Positions 53,481 to 62,629 of a stretch of 64,000 nt of DNA are shown piece after piece (within the stretch, counting starts at the first letter, position 1; each line of letters begins with the position of its first letter). Source of the DNA: Inquilinus sp. Marseille-Q2685. Lineage in GTDB: Bacteria; Pseudomonadota; Alphaproteobacteria; DSM-16000; Inquilinaceae. The stretch covers positions 1,550,001-1,614,000 of the forward strand of contig NZ_CAKAKL010000001.1 in NCBI RefSeq assembly GCF_916619195.1, written 5' to 3'. Below the pieces are notes generated by a model. The model did not search any database and had not been told where the DNA came from. It saw nothing but the letters and a program-made list of their open reading frames with translations. A program made the position numbers and the translations under genes.

Positions 53481-54380
53481 TCAGGCCCGGAGATAGACGC
53501 GGTTGACGTAGGGATCGAGCGTCAGGCCCGGCGGCACCCGGCCGGCATCCACGATCGGGCGCGGCGGGCCGTACAGGATCGGGCCCTGGCAGTAGACCAC
53601 CTGGAAGATCAGCCGCGGCGTCTGCCGCGCCGGCAGGCCGCGATGGAAGCCGAAGGTGTTCTCCAGGAAGCTGGTGCCGGCGGGCCCTTCGAACTGGACG
53701 AAGCGCTCGCGCCCGAAGGCGCCCTCGACCTCGGCGTCGGAGTAGCGCCGGATCGGCATCAGCCGGTCCTCGCGGTGCGAACCGCGGACATAGATGTGCG
53801 GCCCGGCCCCGGCGTCGACATCGGTGAGATAGACGAACAGCTTGATGAAGCGCCAGTCGTCGTAGTCGCGGTGGAACAGCTCGGCGTGCTGGGCCTGCCC
53901 GTCGCCGGCGATCGACCACCAGGCGGCCATGTAGCTGATCGTCGGCTTGCAGCCGAGGGCCGCCTGCACCGCCTCCAGCACCGCCGGGTCGTTGGCGATG
54001 GCCAGCGCATGCGGCGCGTTCACCACCACCTCCGGCCGGAAATGCGCGACATGGGTGCCCGGCGGCGCCTGGTCCGGCGCCTGGAAGGTGCCGTGCTCGG
54101 GCTTGTAGGGGTTGAAGGACGGGTGCCCGGCGAAGTGACGGCGCATCTCCTCGACCCGATCCGGCGTCATCAGCCAGGGCGTCATGGCGAAGCCGTCGCC
54201 GGTCAGGGCCGCGGCGGCCCCCTGGCCCTCCGCCGACCCGGCGACCGGACCGCGCCCGATCCGGCCGGCGATCCGATCGGCCACCCAGTCCCGCCACGCG
54301 ACGCGCTGGAACCGGCGCTGCACCAGGAACCGGGTCATCCGGCCGGCCTTGGCCGCGTGTTCGGAAAGGGCTGCCATCAA
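53481..54380 (-). CDS. Phytanoyl-CoA dioxygenase (PhyH)-family protein
   Basis: A 299-residue Fe(II)/2-oxoglutarate-dependent oxygenase-like protein. The iron-binding HxD is in ELFHRDYDDWRFIKLFVYLTDVD, the distal His probably in NTFGFHRGLPARQ, and the 2-oxoglutarate Arg shortly after (TPRLIFQV). Members hydroxylate lipids, sugars or small metabolites. It heads a two-gene unit with a flippase-like gene, which suggests a modified glycan or lipid substrate. That link is inferred from context only. Confidence 0.83.
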   Translation of the reverse strand: MMAALSEHAAKAGRMTRFLVQRRFQRVAWRDWVADRIAGRIGRGPVAGSAEGQGAAAALTGDGFAMTPWLMTPDRVEEMRRHFAGHPSFNPYKPEHGTFQAPDQAPPGTHVAHFRPEVVVNAPHALAIANDPAVLEAVQAALGCKPTISYMAAWWSIAGDGQAQHAELFHRDYDDWRFIKLFVYLTDVDAGAGPHIYVRGSHREDRLMPIRRYSDAEVEGAFGRERFVQFEGPAGTSFLENTFGFHRGLPARQTPRLIFQVVYCQGPILYGPPRPIVDAGRVPPGLTLDPYVNRVYLRA

Positions 54381-54539
54381 AATCTCCCCGCGCCGAGCGC
54401 CGTCACGCCGTCGACGGCGGCCCGGGACGGAACGCCCGCCCCGGGCCGCCAGCGGTCAAATTCCGCTGCGAGTCCTATACCGGCGGTCTCGGCGCGCACC
54501 AAGAATGATTTTCATCTCGGTGCGGACCGCCGGCAGCGG

Positions 54540-56530
<1,991 letters not shown>

Positions 56531-56647
56531 GATCAGAGCGCGCCCGGGGAGGGGATGTCAAGCCGGGCCGTGTGCCGGGGCGGTCCATTGGCCACGTCCG
56601 GCCCTCATGCCATGATCGGCCCGGACAAAGCTGGGGTTCAGGTGGGG

Positions 56648-57184
56648 ATGTCTTTGCGGGGTGGCCTTGCAGTCGCGATCCTTGCCGTACTGGCCGTGTC
56701 GCCGGCCCGGGCCGGCCCCTCCTACCAAAGCCCGGAGGTGGGCTGCCCGCCGCAGGACGACGGGGCCAAGGTCCGGCGGTTCGACTCGCTGGAGGCCATG
56801 CCCGAGCCGATCTGGCGCAGCATCGCGGCGGCGCTCGAACCCGGGGAGCCAGCAGATCGCCTGCGTGCGGAGCTGCCGGACATCATCGCGCCGCGGGACG
56901 CCAAATGGCAGCTCACCGATTCCGTCGAACCCGGAAAGCCGCTGGCTTGGCGCCGCTTCATCCGCGGCTTTTCCGTAGAGACCCGGTCCCACCCGAGCCT
57001 GCCTCCGCGAAAGGTCTGGTACGTCTGGCTCGAGCATGGCGGCATGGCCTACACGCGTTCGGTCTCGATCTTCAAGGAAGGCCGGACCATCAAACCCGTC
57101 GCTCTCTTCCGAGGACATGAAGATACGCTGTGCTCTCTTCAAGCCTCGTTCCAGGCCCTCCCGTTTGACGTCTACAAGCTCTGA
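56648..57184 (+). CDS. Secreted hypothetical protein
   Basis: A 178-residue protein with a signal peptide (LRGGLAVAILAVLAVSPARAGPS, cleavage near residue 22). The mature part has two cysteines, no membrane segment and a beta-rich second half (RKVWYVWLEHGGMAYTRSVSIF). No family is recognised. The start is uncertain because the ribosome-site-like GGTGGGG abuts ATG 56648; GTG 56642 or ATG 56612 would add a few residues. It is divergent from thiC with the riboswitch region between. Confidence 0.6.
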   Translation: MSLRGGLAVAILAVLAVSPARAGPSYQSPEVGCPPQDDGAKVRRFDSLEAMPEPIWRSIAAALEPGEPADRLRAELPDIIAPRDAKWQLTDSVEPGKPLAWRRFIRGFSVETRSHPSLPPRKVWYVWLEHGGMAYTRSVSIFKEGRTIKPVALFRGHEDTLCSLQASFQALPFDVYKL

Positions 57185-57325
57185 CGCTCCGAGCTGGCCG
57201 CAACGGCCCGGCATCGACGGCAAAGACAGGGAAAGCCGTCTCGTCTCGATCTTGACCAGAATCCTAAAAATACCTACATTCCAACAAATTGGGGTGATTT
57301 CCTGATTTATTGGGCGAGGAGGCAG

Positions 57326-57832
57326 ATGCTGCGACATGCCTGGGTGCTGTCGATCGCGCTGGCCCTGACCGCCTGTGGCGGGGGGCGCGAGATCGTGCGC
57401 AACCCGACCGGCAGCGGAGTCGCCCGCTACGTCACCGCCAACGCGCCGGAGGAATGCGTGCCCTATGCCCGCGCCGTCTCCGGCATCCAGATCCGGGGCG
57501 ACGCCTGGACCTGGTGGGACCAGGCCGACGGCGTCTACGGCAAGGGCAGCGAACCGCGCTCCGGCGCCGTGCTGGTGCTGGGACGGTCGGACCGGCTGAG
57601 CTCCGGCCACATCTCGGTGGTGGTGGCGGTGCGCAATTCGCGCGAGATCACCGTGTCGCACACCAACTGGGGCAATGACGGCCCGACCCGGCGCCGGATC
57701 TACCGCGAGCAATCGGTGATCGACGTCTCCAGCGACAACGACTGGACCGCGGTCCGGTTCTGGAACCCCGACACCGGCGCCTATGGCGGCATCTACGAGG
57801 CGGACGGCTTCGTCTATCCCACGAATGCCTGA
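57326..57832 (+). CDS. CHAP-domain lipoprotein (NlpC/P60-like amidase)
   Basis: A 168-residue lipoprotein: signal LSIALALTAC with lipobox Cys at residue 17, then a CHAP domain with the nucleophile C44 (APEECVPYARAVSG), WTWWDQADGVYGKGSEPRSGAVLVL and catalytic H95 (SSGHISVV), followed by SHTNWG. CHAP enzymes cleave peptide bonds in peptidoglycan. An excellent GAGGAGG site precedes the ATG. The 140-bp upstream gap is unusually A+T-rich, fitting a promoter. Confidence 0.9.
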   Translation: MLRHAWVLSIALALTACGGGREIVRNPTGSGVARYVTANAPEECVPYARAVSGIQIRGDAWTWWDQADGVYGKGSEPRSGAVLVLGRSDRLSSGHISVVVAVRNSREITVSHTNWGNDGPTRRRIYREQSVIDVSSDNDWTAVRFWNPDTGAYGGIYEADGFVYPTNA

Positions 57833-57927
57833 GGCCGATCGCGAGCCTCTCGACGACCGCAAGGCGCTTCGGCTATAAGCCCGCGCGCGACTGCGGCACG
57901 GCCGCGGCGCTTCGGACGTTTCATCCC

Positions 57928-58830
57928 ATGACCCTGCCCCTTCCCATCCCGGATCCACGGGCCCGCCGGCGCCTGGAGATCGGCCTTGCCCTGCTCGCCG
58001 ACGGCCAGCCGGCCGAGGCCGCCGACGCCATCCGCGCCGCGGTCGAGATCGACCCCGGCGACGTCGAGATCCATTACGCGCTAGGCCAGGCGCTGGAGGC
58101 GGCGGGCGGCGACGCGGCCGCGGCCTATCGCGCGGCGCTGGAGCTGGATCCGGACGACCGGATGGGCGCCGCCGTCCGGCTGGCGCTGATCGGCGCCGCC
58201 CCGGTGCCGGCACAGCTGCCGGAGGCGCATGTCCGCACCCTGTTCGACCAGTACGCCCCGCGCTTCGACACGGCGCTGGTCCAGGCCCTGCGCTACCGCG
58301 GACCGGAGCTGCTGCGCCAGGCTGTCGACCGGGCCGTGCCGGAGGGCAGCCTCGACATCCTCGACCTCGGCTGCGGCACCGGCCTGGCCGGCATCGCCTT
58401 CGCCGACCGCCGCCGCCGGCTGGACGGCATCGACCTGTCGCCCGGCATGATCCTGCAGGCGATGGCGCGCCGGCTGTATGACCGGCTGGAGCCGGGCGAG
58501 ATCGTCGCCACCCTGGCGGAGTGGCCGGGGCGGTACGACCTGGCGCTCGCGGCCGATGTCGCGGTCTATATCGGCGATCTCGCGCCGCTGCTCGCCGCCA
58601 CCCGGCGGGTGCTGCGGTCGGGCGGCCTGTTCGCCCTGACACTGGAGGCGCAGGAGGACGGCGAGGGCTGGCGCCTGGGCGACCATCATCGTTACCAGCA
58701 TTCCGCCGCCTATCTGCGGACCGCCGCGGCGCAGGCCGGCTTCGCCACGGCCGAGATCGAGTCCGCCTGGACCCGCACCGAGAACAAGGTGCCGCTGCCC
58801 GGCTGGGTCGCGGTGCTGCGGGCGGCATGA
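57928..58830 (+). CDS. TPR-containing SAM-dependent methyltransferase
   Basis: A 300-residue protein. Residues 12-85 carry two TPR-like helical repeats (GLALLADGQPAEAADAIRAAVEIDPGDVEIHYALGQALE), and 125-240 the class I methyltransferase fold with motif I LDILDLGCGTGLAGIAFA and LDGIDLSPGMI. It resembles predicted TPR methyltransferases of alphaproteobacteria; the target is unknown. The 3' end overlaps rlmJ (ATGA), so both are translationally coupled. Confidence 0.88.
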   Translation: MTLPLPIPDPRARRRLEIGLALLADGQPAEAADAIRAAVEIDPGDVEIHYALGQALEAAGGDAAAAYRAALELDPDDRMGAAVRLALIGAAPVPAQLPEAHVRTLFDQYAPRFDTALVQALRYRGPELLRQAVDRAVPEGSLDILDLGCGTGLAGIAFADRRRRLDGIDLSPGMILQAMARRLYDRLEPGEIVATLAEWPGRYDLALAADVAVYIGDLAPLLAATRRVLRSGGLFALTLEAQEDGEGWRLGDHHRYQHSAAYLRTAAAQAGFATAEIESAWTRTENKVPLPGWVAVLRAA

Positions 58831-59651
58831 ACTATCGCCACGCCTTCCACGCCGGCAACCAGGCCGACGTCCTGAAGCATGTGGTGCTGGTGGCGCTGCT
58901 GGAGGCACTGCGCGGCAAGGCCAAGCCCTTTTCCGCGCTGGACCTGCATGCCGGCGTCGGCCGCTACGCCCTGGCCGCCGAGGCGTCGAAGACCGGCGAA
59001 TATGTCGACGGCATCGCCCGGATCGAGCGCGAGACCGCGGCCCCGGCCGCGGTCGCCCGCTATCTCGATCTGGTCCGCGCGTTCAATCCCTCCGGCCGGC
59101 TGGAGATCTATCCCGGATCGCCACGGCTGATCCGGGCGCTGATGCGGCCGGAGGACCGGCTGACCCTGGTCGAGCTGCATCCCGAGGACAATGCCAGGCT
59201 GCGCGCCGAATTCGCCGGTGATGGCCAGGTCGCGATCCACCACCGCGATTCCTGGGAGGCACTGCGCGGCCTGCTGCCGCCGCAGCCCCGGCGCGGCCTG
59301 CTGCTGCTGGACCCGTCCTTCGAGCAGCCGGACGAGCTGGCGCGGCTGGCCCGCGGCATCGCCACCGCCCATCGCCGCTGGCCGGAGGGCGTGATCGCCG
59401 CCTGGTACCCGATCAAGGACCGGCCGCCGGTCGACGCCATGCTGGCGGCCCTGCCGCCCCTGCCCCGCGCCTGGGCGGCCGAGCTGACCGTGTTCGACAC
59501 GCTGTTCCCGGCCCGGCTCAACGGATCCGGCCTCGTTCTGGTCAACCTGCCCTGGGGTGTCGAGGAGACGCTGCGCGAGGCCCTCGCCTGGCTGCAGCCC
59601 CGCCTGGCCCGCCAGGGCGGCGGCTGGCGGCTGGAACCGCTGCCGGGGTGA
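58827..59651 (+). CDS. rlmJ: 23S rRNA (adenine-2030-N6)-methyltransferase
   Basis: A 274-residue RlmJ protein that methylates A2030 of 23S rRNA. It starts with the family hallmark MNYRHAFHAGNQADVLKHVV, followed by LDLHAGVGRY (SAM loop). The catalytic DPPY/F motif reads DPSFEQ (D162), with Ser in place of the second Pro. The ATG overlaps the methyltransferase stop. The remaining conserved blocks (VIAAWYPIKDR, LNGSGLVLVNLPWG) are intact. Confidence 0.93.
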   Translation: MNYRHAFHAGNQADVLKHVVLVALLEALRGKAKPFSALDLHAGVGRYALAAEASKTGEYVDGIARIERETAAPAAVARYLDLVRAFNPSGRLEIYPGSPRLIRALMRPEDRLTLVELHPEDNARLRAEFAGDGQVAIHHRDSWEALRGLLPPQPRRGLLLLDPSFEQPDELARLARGIATAHRRWPEGVIAAWYPIKDRPPVDAMLAALPPLPRAWAAELTVFDTLFPARLNGSGLVLVNLPWGVEETLREALAWLQPRLARQGGGWRLEPLPG

Positions 59652-59721
59652 GCGGAATCCGGCTCGCCGACGGGGCGCCGCCACGTTAGGCTTCCTCCAT
59701 TGCGAGAGGGAGAATTTCACG

Positions 59722-60525
59722 ATGCGATTGTTCGGGCTGGGCGTCCTTCTGGCGGCCCTTTCGGCCTGCACTGCGCAGGCGCCTAGATTGGTCGTGCCGA
59801 CGGTGGCGGCGACCCCGGCGGCAATCCATGCCGCTGTGCCCTTCCAGGCGGTGGCTCCGGCCGGCTATTGCCTGTCGGACGAATCCGACACCTTCGGGGC
59901 CCAGACGATGCGCGCCGTCGCCAAAAACCTGGAGCCCGAGGACACCCTGCTGGGTGTGTTCCGCCCCTGTGGCGAACCATCGTCGCCGACCGCCAGCGCT
60001 GTGGTCGATCGTTTGGTGCTCGTCGCCTCAGCCCTGCCGCCGGCATCGACCGATGAGGCGGCGATCATGGACCGGCAAATGTTCCTGACAATGATGGCCA
60101 ACCCAAAGGTGTCCGCGCTGATAGGCGAACGAGCGCTGGACCGGACCTCGAATCCATCGTCGCGGGAGTTCCGCATGGCCCCAGGAGGGTTCCAGTATCT
60201 CGGCGCGGATGATTTCGGCGTCTACAATGGCTTCGCACTCGCGCCGATCGAGGCTGCAGGCCCGCTCCGCCGCTCGCAGGCCGTGCTCGGCATGAGCATG
60301 ACCGGCGATCATTCCTTAGTGGCAGTCGGCGTCAGCGTCGGCCTGGGGGCGGAGCCCCATGGCCGGAAGGTGCTGCAGCAGGCGGTATCCGAACTCCTGC
60401 GCGGCACCATCATCGCGGCGGAACGGCCGGCCCGGGCGAGGCCGGCCTCACCGGAGCGGCCTGCCTCGGGAATGCCGGCGCCTGCGTCTCGCACCGCACC
60501 GGCCGGGACAGACCTGACGACCTGA
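59722..60525 (+). CDS. Putative lipoprotein of unknown function
   Basis: A 267-residue exported protein with lipobox LSAC (Cys at residue 16) after LFGLGVLLAALS. The mature domain is mixed alpha/beta, with a Pro/Ala/Arg-rich disordered tail of about 40 residues. I recognise no family. ATG 59722 follows GAGAGGGAG at reasonable spacing. It is followed by a 118-bp gap holding two small palindromes, CTGTCGACAG (60597-60606) and CACAG/CTGTG (60610-60621), ahead of the MFS gene. Confidence 0.65.
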   Translation: MRLFGLGVLLAALSACTAQAPRLVVPTVAATPAAIHAAVPFQAVAPAGYCLSDESDTFGAQTMRAVAKNLEPEDTLLGVFRPCGEPSSPTASAVVDRLVLVASALPPASTDEAAIMDRQMFLTMMANPKVSALIGERALDRTSNPSSREFRMAPGGFQYLGADDFGVYNGFALAPIEAAGPLRRSQAVLGMSMTGDHSLVAVGVSVGLGAEPHGRKVLQQAVSELLRGTIIAAERPARARPASPERPASGMPAPASRTAPAGTDLTT

Positions 60526-60643
60526 GGCGCTCCGCCGCGAACTTGCTCCATGCCGATTCCGCCATGGAGATGCGTCCCTTCGCGGATAGGAATCCCCTGT
60601 CGACAGGTTCACAGTCCTGTGGATCGCAATCCGGAGACGGACC

Positions 60644-62092
60644 ATGTCGACAGCAGACCGTTCGCGCGAGCGCGGCGCCGCAGCGTCTTCCGGCGACGAG
60701 GGCTCCGTCGTCGGCAAGACCTTCCTGATCGCGCTGTCAGCCGCGATGGGTGGCTTCCTGTTCGGCTTCGACACCTCGGTGATCAACGGCGCCGTTGCCG
60801 CGATCCGCGACTGGTCCGGGGCCGGCGACGTGCTGCTCGGCTTCTCGGTGGCCAGCGCCCTGCTCGGCTCGGCCGTCGGCGCCTGGTTCGCCGGACCGGT
60901 CGCGGACCGGCACGGCCGGATCGCCGTGATGCAGCTCGCCGCGCTTATCTTCCTCGTCGGCTCCGTCGGGTCCGGGCTGGCCTGGGACATCTGGGCGCTG
61001 ACGGCGCTGCGCTTCCTCGGCGGCATCGCCGTGGGGGCAGCCAGCGTCATCGCCCCGGCCTATATCGCCGAGGTCTCGCCGGCCCATATCCGCGGGCGGC
61101 TCGGCTCGCTGCAGCAGCTGGCGATCGTGGTCGGCATCTTCGTCGCCCTCTTGTGCGACTATACGCTGGCGGCGGCGGCCGGCGGCGCCAGCAACACGCT
61201 GTGGCTCGGGCTCGAAGCCTGGCGCTGGATGTTCATCTCGATGGCGGTGCCGTCGGTGATGTACGGGGTGCTGGCCGGCATCATCCCGGAATCGCCGCGC
61301 TTCCTGGTCAGCAAGAAGCGCGTCGCCGAGGCGGCGGAGGTGCTGCGGCGCTTCGTCGGCAATCGGCCGCCACCGCGGGTGAAGATCGCCGAGATCGAGA
61401 GCAGCATCGACCTGGAGAAGCGGCAGTCGCTGCGCGACCTGCGCGGCCCCCGCCTGGGCCTGCTGCCGATCGTTTGGACCGGCATCCTGCTGTCGGTGTT
61501 CCAGCAGTTCGTCGGCATCAACGTGATCTTCTACTACTCCTCGGTGCTGTGGCAGGCGGTCGGCTTCACCGAGGCGGATTCCCTGATCATCACCGTCGCC
61601 ACCTCGGTCACCAACATCCTGACCACGCTGGTGGCCATCGCCCTGATCGACCGCGTCGGGCGCAAGCCCCTGCTGCTCGTCGGCTCCGCCGGCATGACCC
61701 TGGCGCTGGGGACCATGGCCTATCTCTTCGGCACAGCCCCGACCGAGATGGTCAACGGCGCCGTGACGCCGGTGCTGGACGGGCCGGCGGGAGTCGTCGC
61801 CGTCGCCGCCGCCAATCTCTATGTCGTGTTCTTCGGGGTCAGCTGGGGGCCTGTCGTCTGGGTGCTGCTGGGCGAGATGTTCAGCAACCGCATCCGGGCC
61901 TATGCCCTGGCGGTGGCCGCGGCGGCGCAATGGGCCGCCAACTTCGTCGTCTCGGAGACCTTCCCGTCCCTCGCCTCCGCCGGCCTCGGGCTGGCCTACG
62001 GCCTCTATGCGGCCATGGCCCTGCTGTCGTTCCTCTTCGTCAGCCGCGCGGTCCGCGAGACCCGCGGGCGCGAGCTGGAGGAGATGGGGTGA
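60644..62092 (+). CDS. MFS sugar porter
   Basis: A 482-residue, twelve-helix transporter of the sugar-porter family (H+ symport of hexose, pentose or inositol). Diagnostic motifs: GGFLFGFDTSVINGAV in helix 1, DRHGR after helix 2, PESPRFL after helix 6, QQFVGINVIFYYSS in helix 7, DRVGRKPLL and the end of helix 10/11 GPVVWVLLGEMFSNRIRA. All are intact. The substrate is not predictable. No sugar catabolic genes are adjacent. Confidence 0.92.
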   Translation: MSTADRSRERGAAASSGDEGSVVGKTFLIALSAAMGGFLFGFDTSVINGAVAAIRDWSGAGDVLLGFSVASALLGSAVGAWFAGPVADRHGRIAVMQLAALIFLVGSVGSGLAWDIWALTALRFLGGIAVGAASVIAPAYIAEVSPAHIRGRLGSLQQLAIVVGIFVALLCDYTLAAAAGGASNTLWLGLEAWRWMFISMAVPSVMYGVLAGIIPESPRFLVSKKRVAEAAEVLRRFVGNRPPPRVKIAEIESSIDLEKRQSLRDLRGPRLGLLPIVWTGILLSVFQQFVGINVIFYYSSVLWQAVGFTEADSLIITVATSVTNILTTLVAIALIDRVGRKPLLLVGSAGMTLALGTMAYLFGTAPTEMVNGAVTPVLDGPAGVVAVAAANLYVVFFGVSWGPVVWVLLGEMFSNRIRAYALAVAAAAQWAANFVVSETFPSLASAGLGLAYGLYAAMALLSFLFVSRAVRETRGRELEEMG

Positions 62093-62173
62093 TCCGGTCC
62101 CACGACGACACGTGACGGCCGGAATCGCTGGCCAAGTTTCGGAGCGCTGCCGGTGGGTTTGCGTCCGGGAGGG

Positions 62174-62194
62174 ATCCGGATCATATATCCGGAT
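62174..62194 (+). promoter_or_regulatory. Paired palindromes upstream of the orphan antitoxin
   Basis: ATCCGGAT occurs twice (62174-62181 and 62187-62194), each self-complementary, with an A+T-rich CATAT between them. It lies 20 bp before the antitoxin ATG, overlapping the probable promoter, and fits an autoregulatory operator. Confidence 0.5.
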
Positions 62195-62214
62195 AGACAG
62201 CGCGAGGATCGGCG

Positions 62215-62517
62215 ATGGGCAGTGCCGCTCAGAAGAAGGCGATCAGGAACCACCGCGCACGTCTTGAGCGGCGCGGCCTTGCACGCTTCGAGATCATGGC
62301 GCCGGATGCGGATCGCGAGCTGATCCGGGCGCTGGCGCGCCGGCTGGCCGAGGCAGGCCCGGAGGCGGAACGAGTGCGAGCGACCGTGCAAAGGGCCGTG
62401 GCCAGCGAGCCGCCGAAGACCGGTGGCATTCTTGCAGCGTTGCGGCGCTCGCCGCTGGTCGGTGCCGATCTCGACGTCGGCCGCCCCCGTGAGGAGGGGC
62501 GCGGGATCGACTTGTGA
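62215..62517 (+). CDS. Antitoxin of a VapBC-like pair
   Basis: A 100-residue basic protein. The C-terminal segment GGILAALRRSPLVGADLDVGRPREEGRGIDL is the toxin-wrapping tail seen in antitoxins paired with PIN toxins. The N-terminal part (AIRNHRARLERRGLARFEIMAPDADRELIRALARRLA) should dimerise and bind DNA. A GAGG site precedes the ATG. The stop overlaps the GTG of the next frame (GTGA), the usual coupling to vapC, but that toxin gene is only a remnant here. Confidence 0.8.
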   Translation: MGSAAQKKAIRNHRARLERRGLARFEIMAPDADRELIRALARRLAEAGPEAERVRATVQRAVASEPPKTGGILAALRRSPLVGADLDVGRPREEGRGIDL

Positions 62518-62593
62518 CGCGCTACCTCCTCGACACGAACATCAGGACTTCGCCGGCCTGCCGATCGTCAACCCTCTCCGGGGAGAAGGTTGA
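62514..62593 (+). pseudogene. vapC: vapC (PIN toxin) remnant with internal deletion
   Basis: The first ten codons (GTG start, TRYLLDTNI) are the exact beginning of a PIN-domain toxin including its first catalytic Asp. From 62543, in another frame, the sequence reads QDFAGLPIVNPLRGEG then stop at 62591-62593, matching the C-terminal end of VapC proteins. About 110 central codons holding the other catalytic acids are gone. The gene cannot make an active toxin. Confidence 0.75.
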
Positions 62594-62607
62594 CGCGGTT
62601 GTGGACC

Positions 62608-62629
62608 AAAAGAGGCCTCAAGCCTCTTT
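62608..62629 (-). terminator. Terminator-like hairpin overlapping the typA stop codon
   Basis: On the minus strand the stem AAAGAGGC (62629-62622)/GCCTCTTT (62616-62609) with a 5-base loop contains the typA stop codon in its loop and ends in TTTT. The position and pattern fit a compact intrinsic terminator for typA, though the stem has only moderate G+C. Confidence 0.6.

Noticed and set aside
54416-54450. Hairpin GGCGGCCCGGG/CCCGGGCCGCC as the thiC terminator
   Set aside because: No T tract follows on either strand and it lies about 90 bp beyond thiC, so it may be a chance G+C-rich structure.
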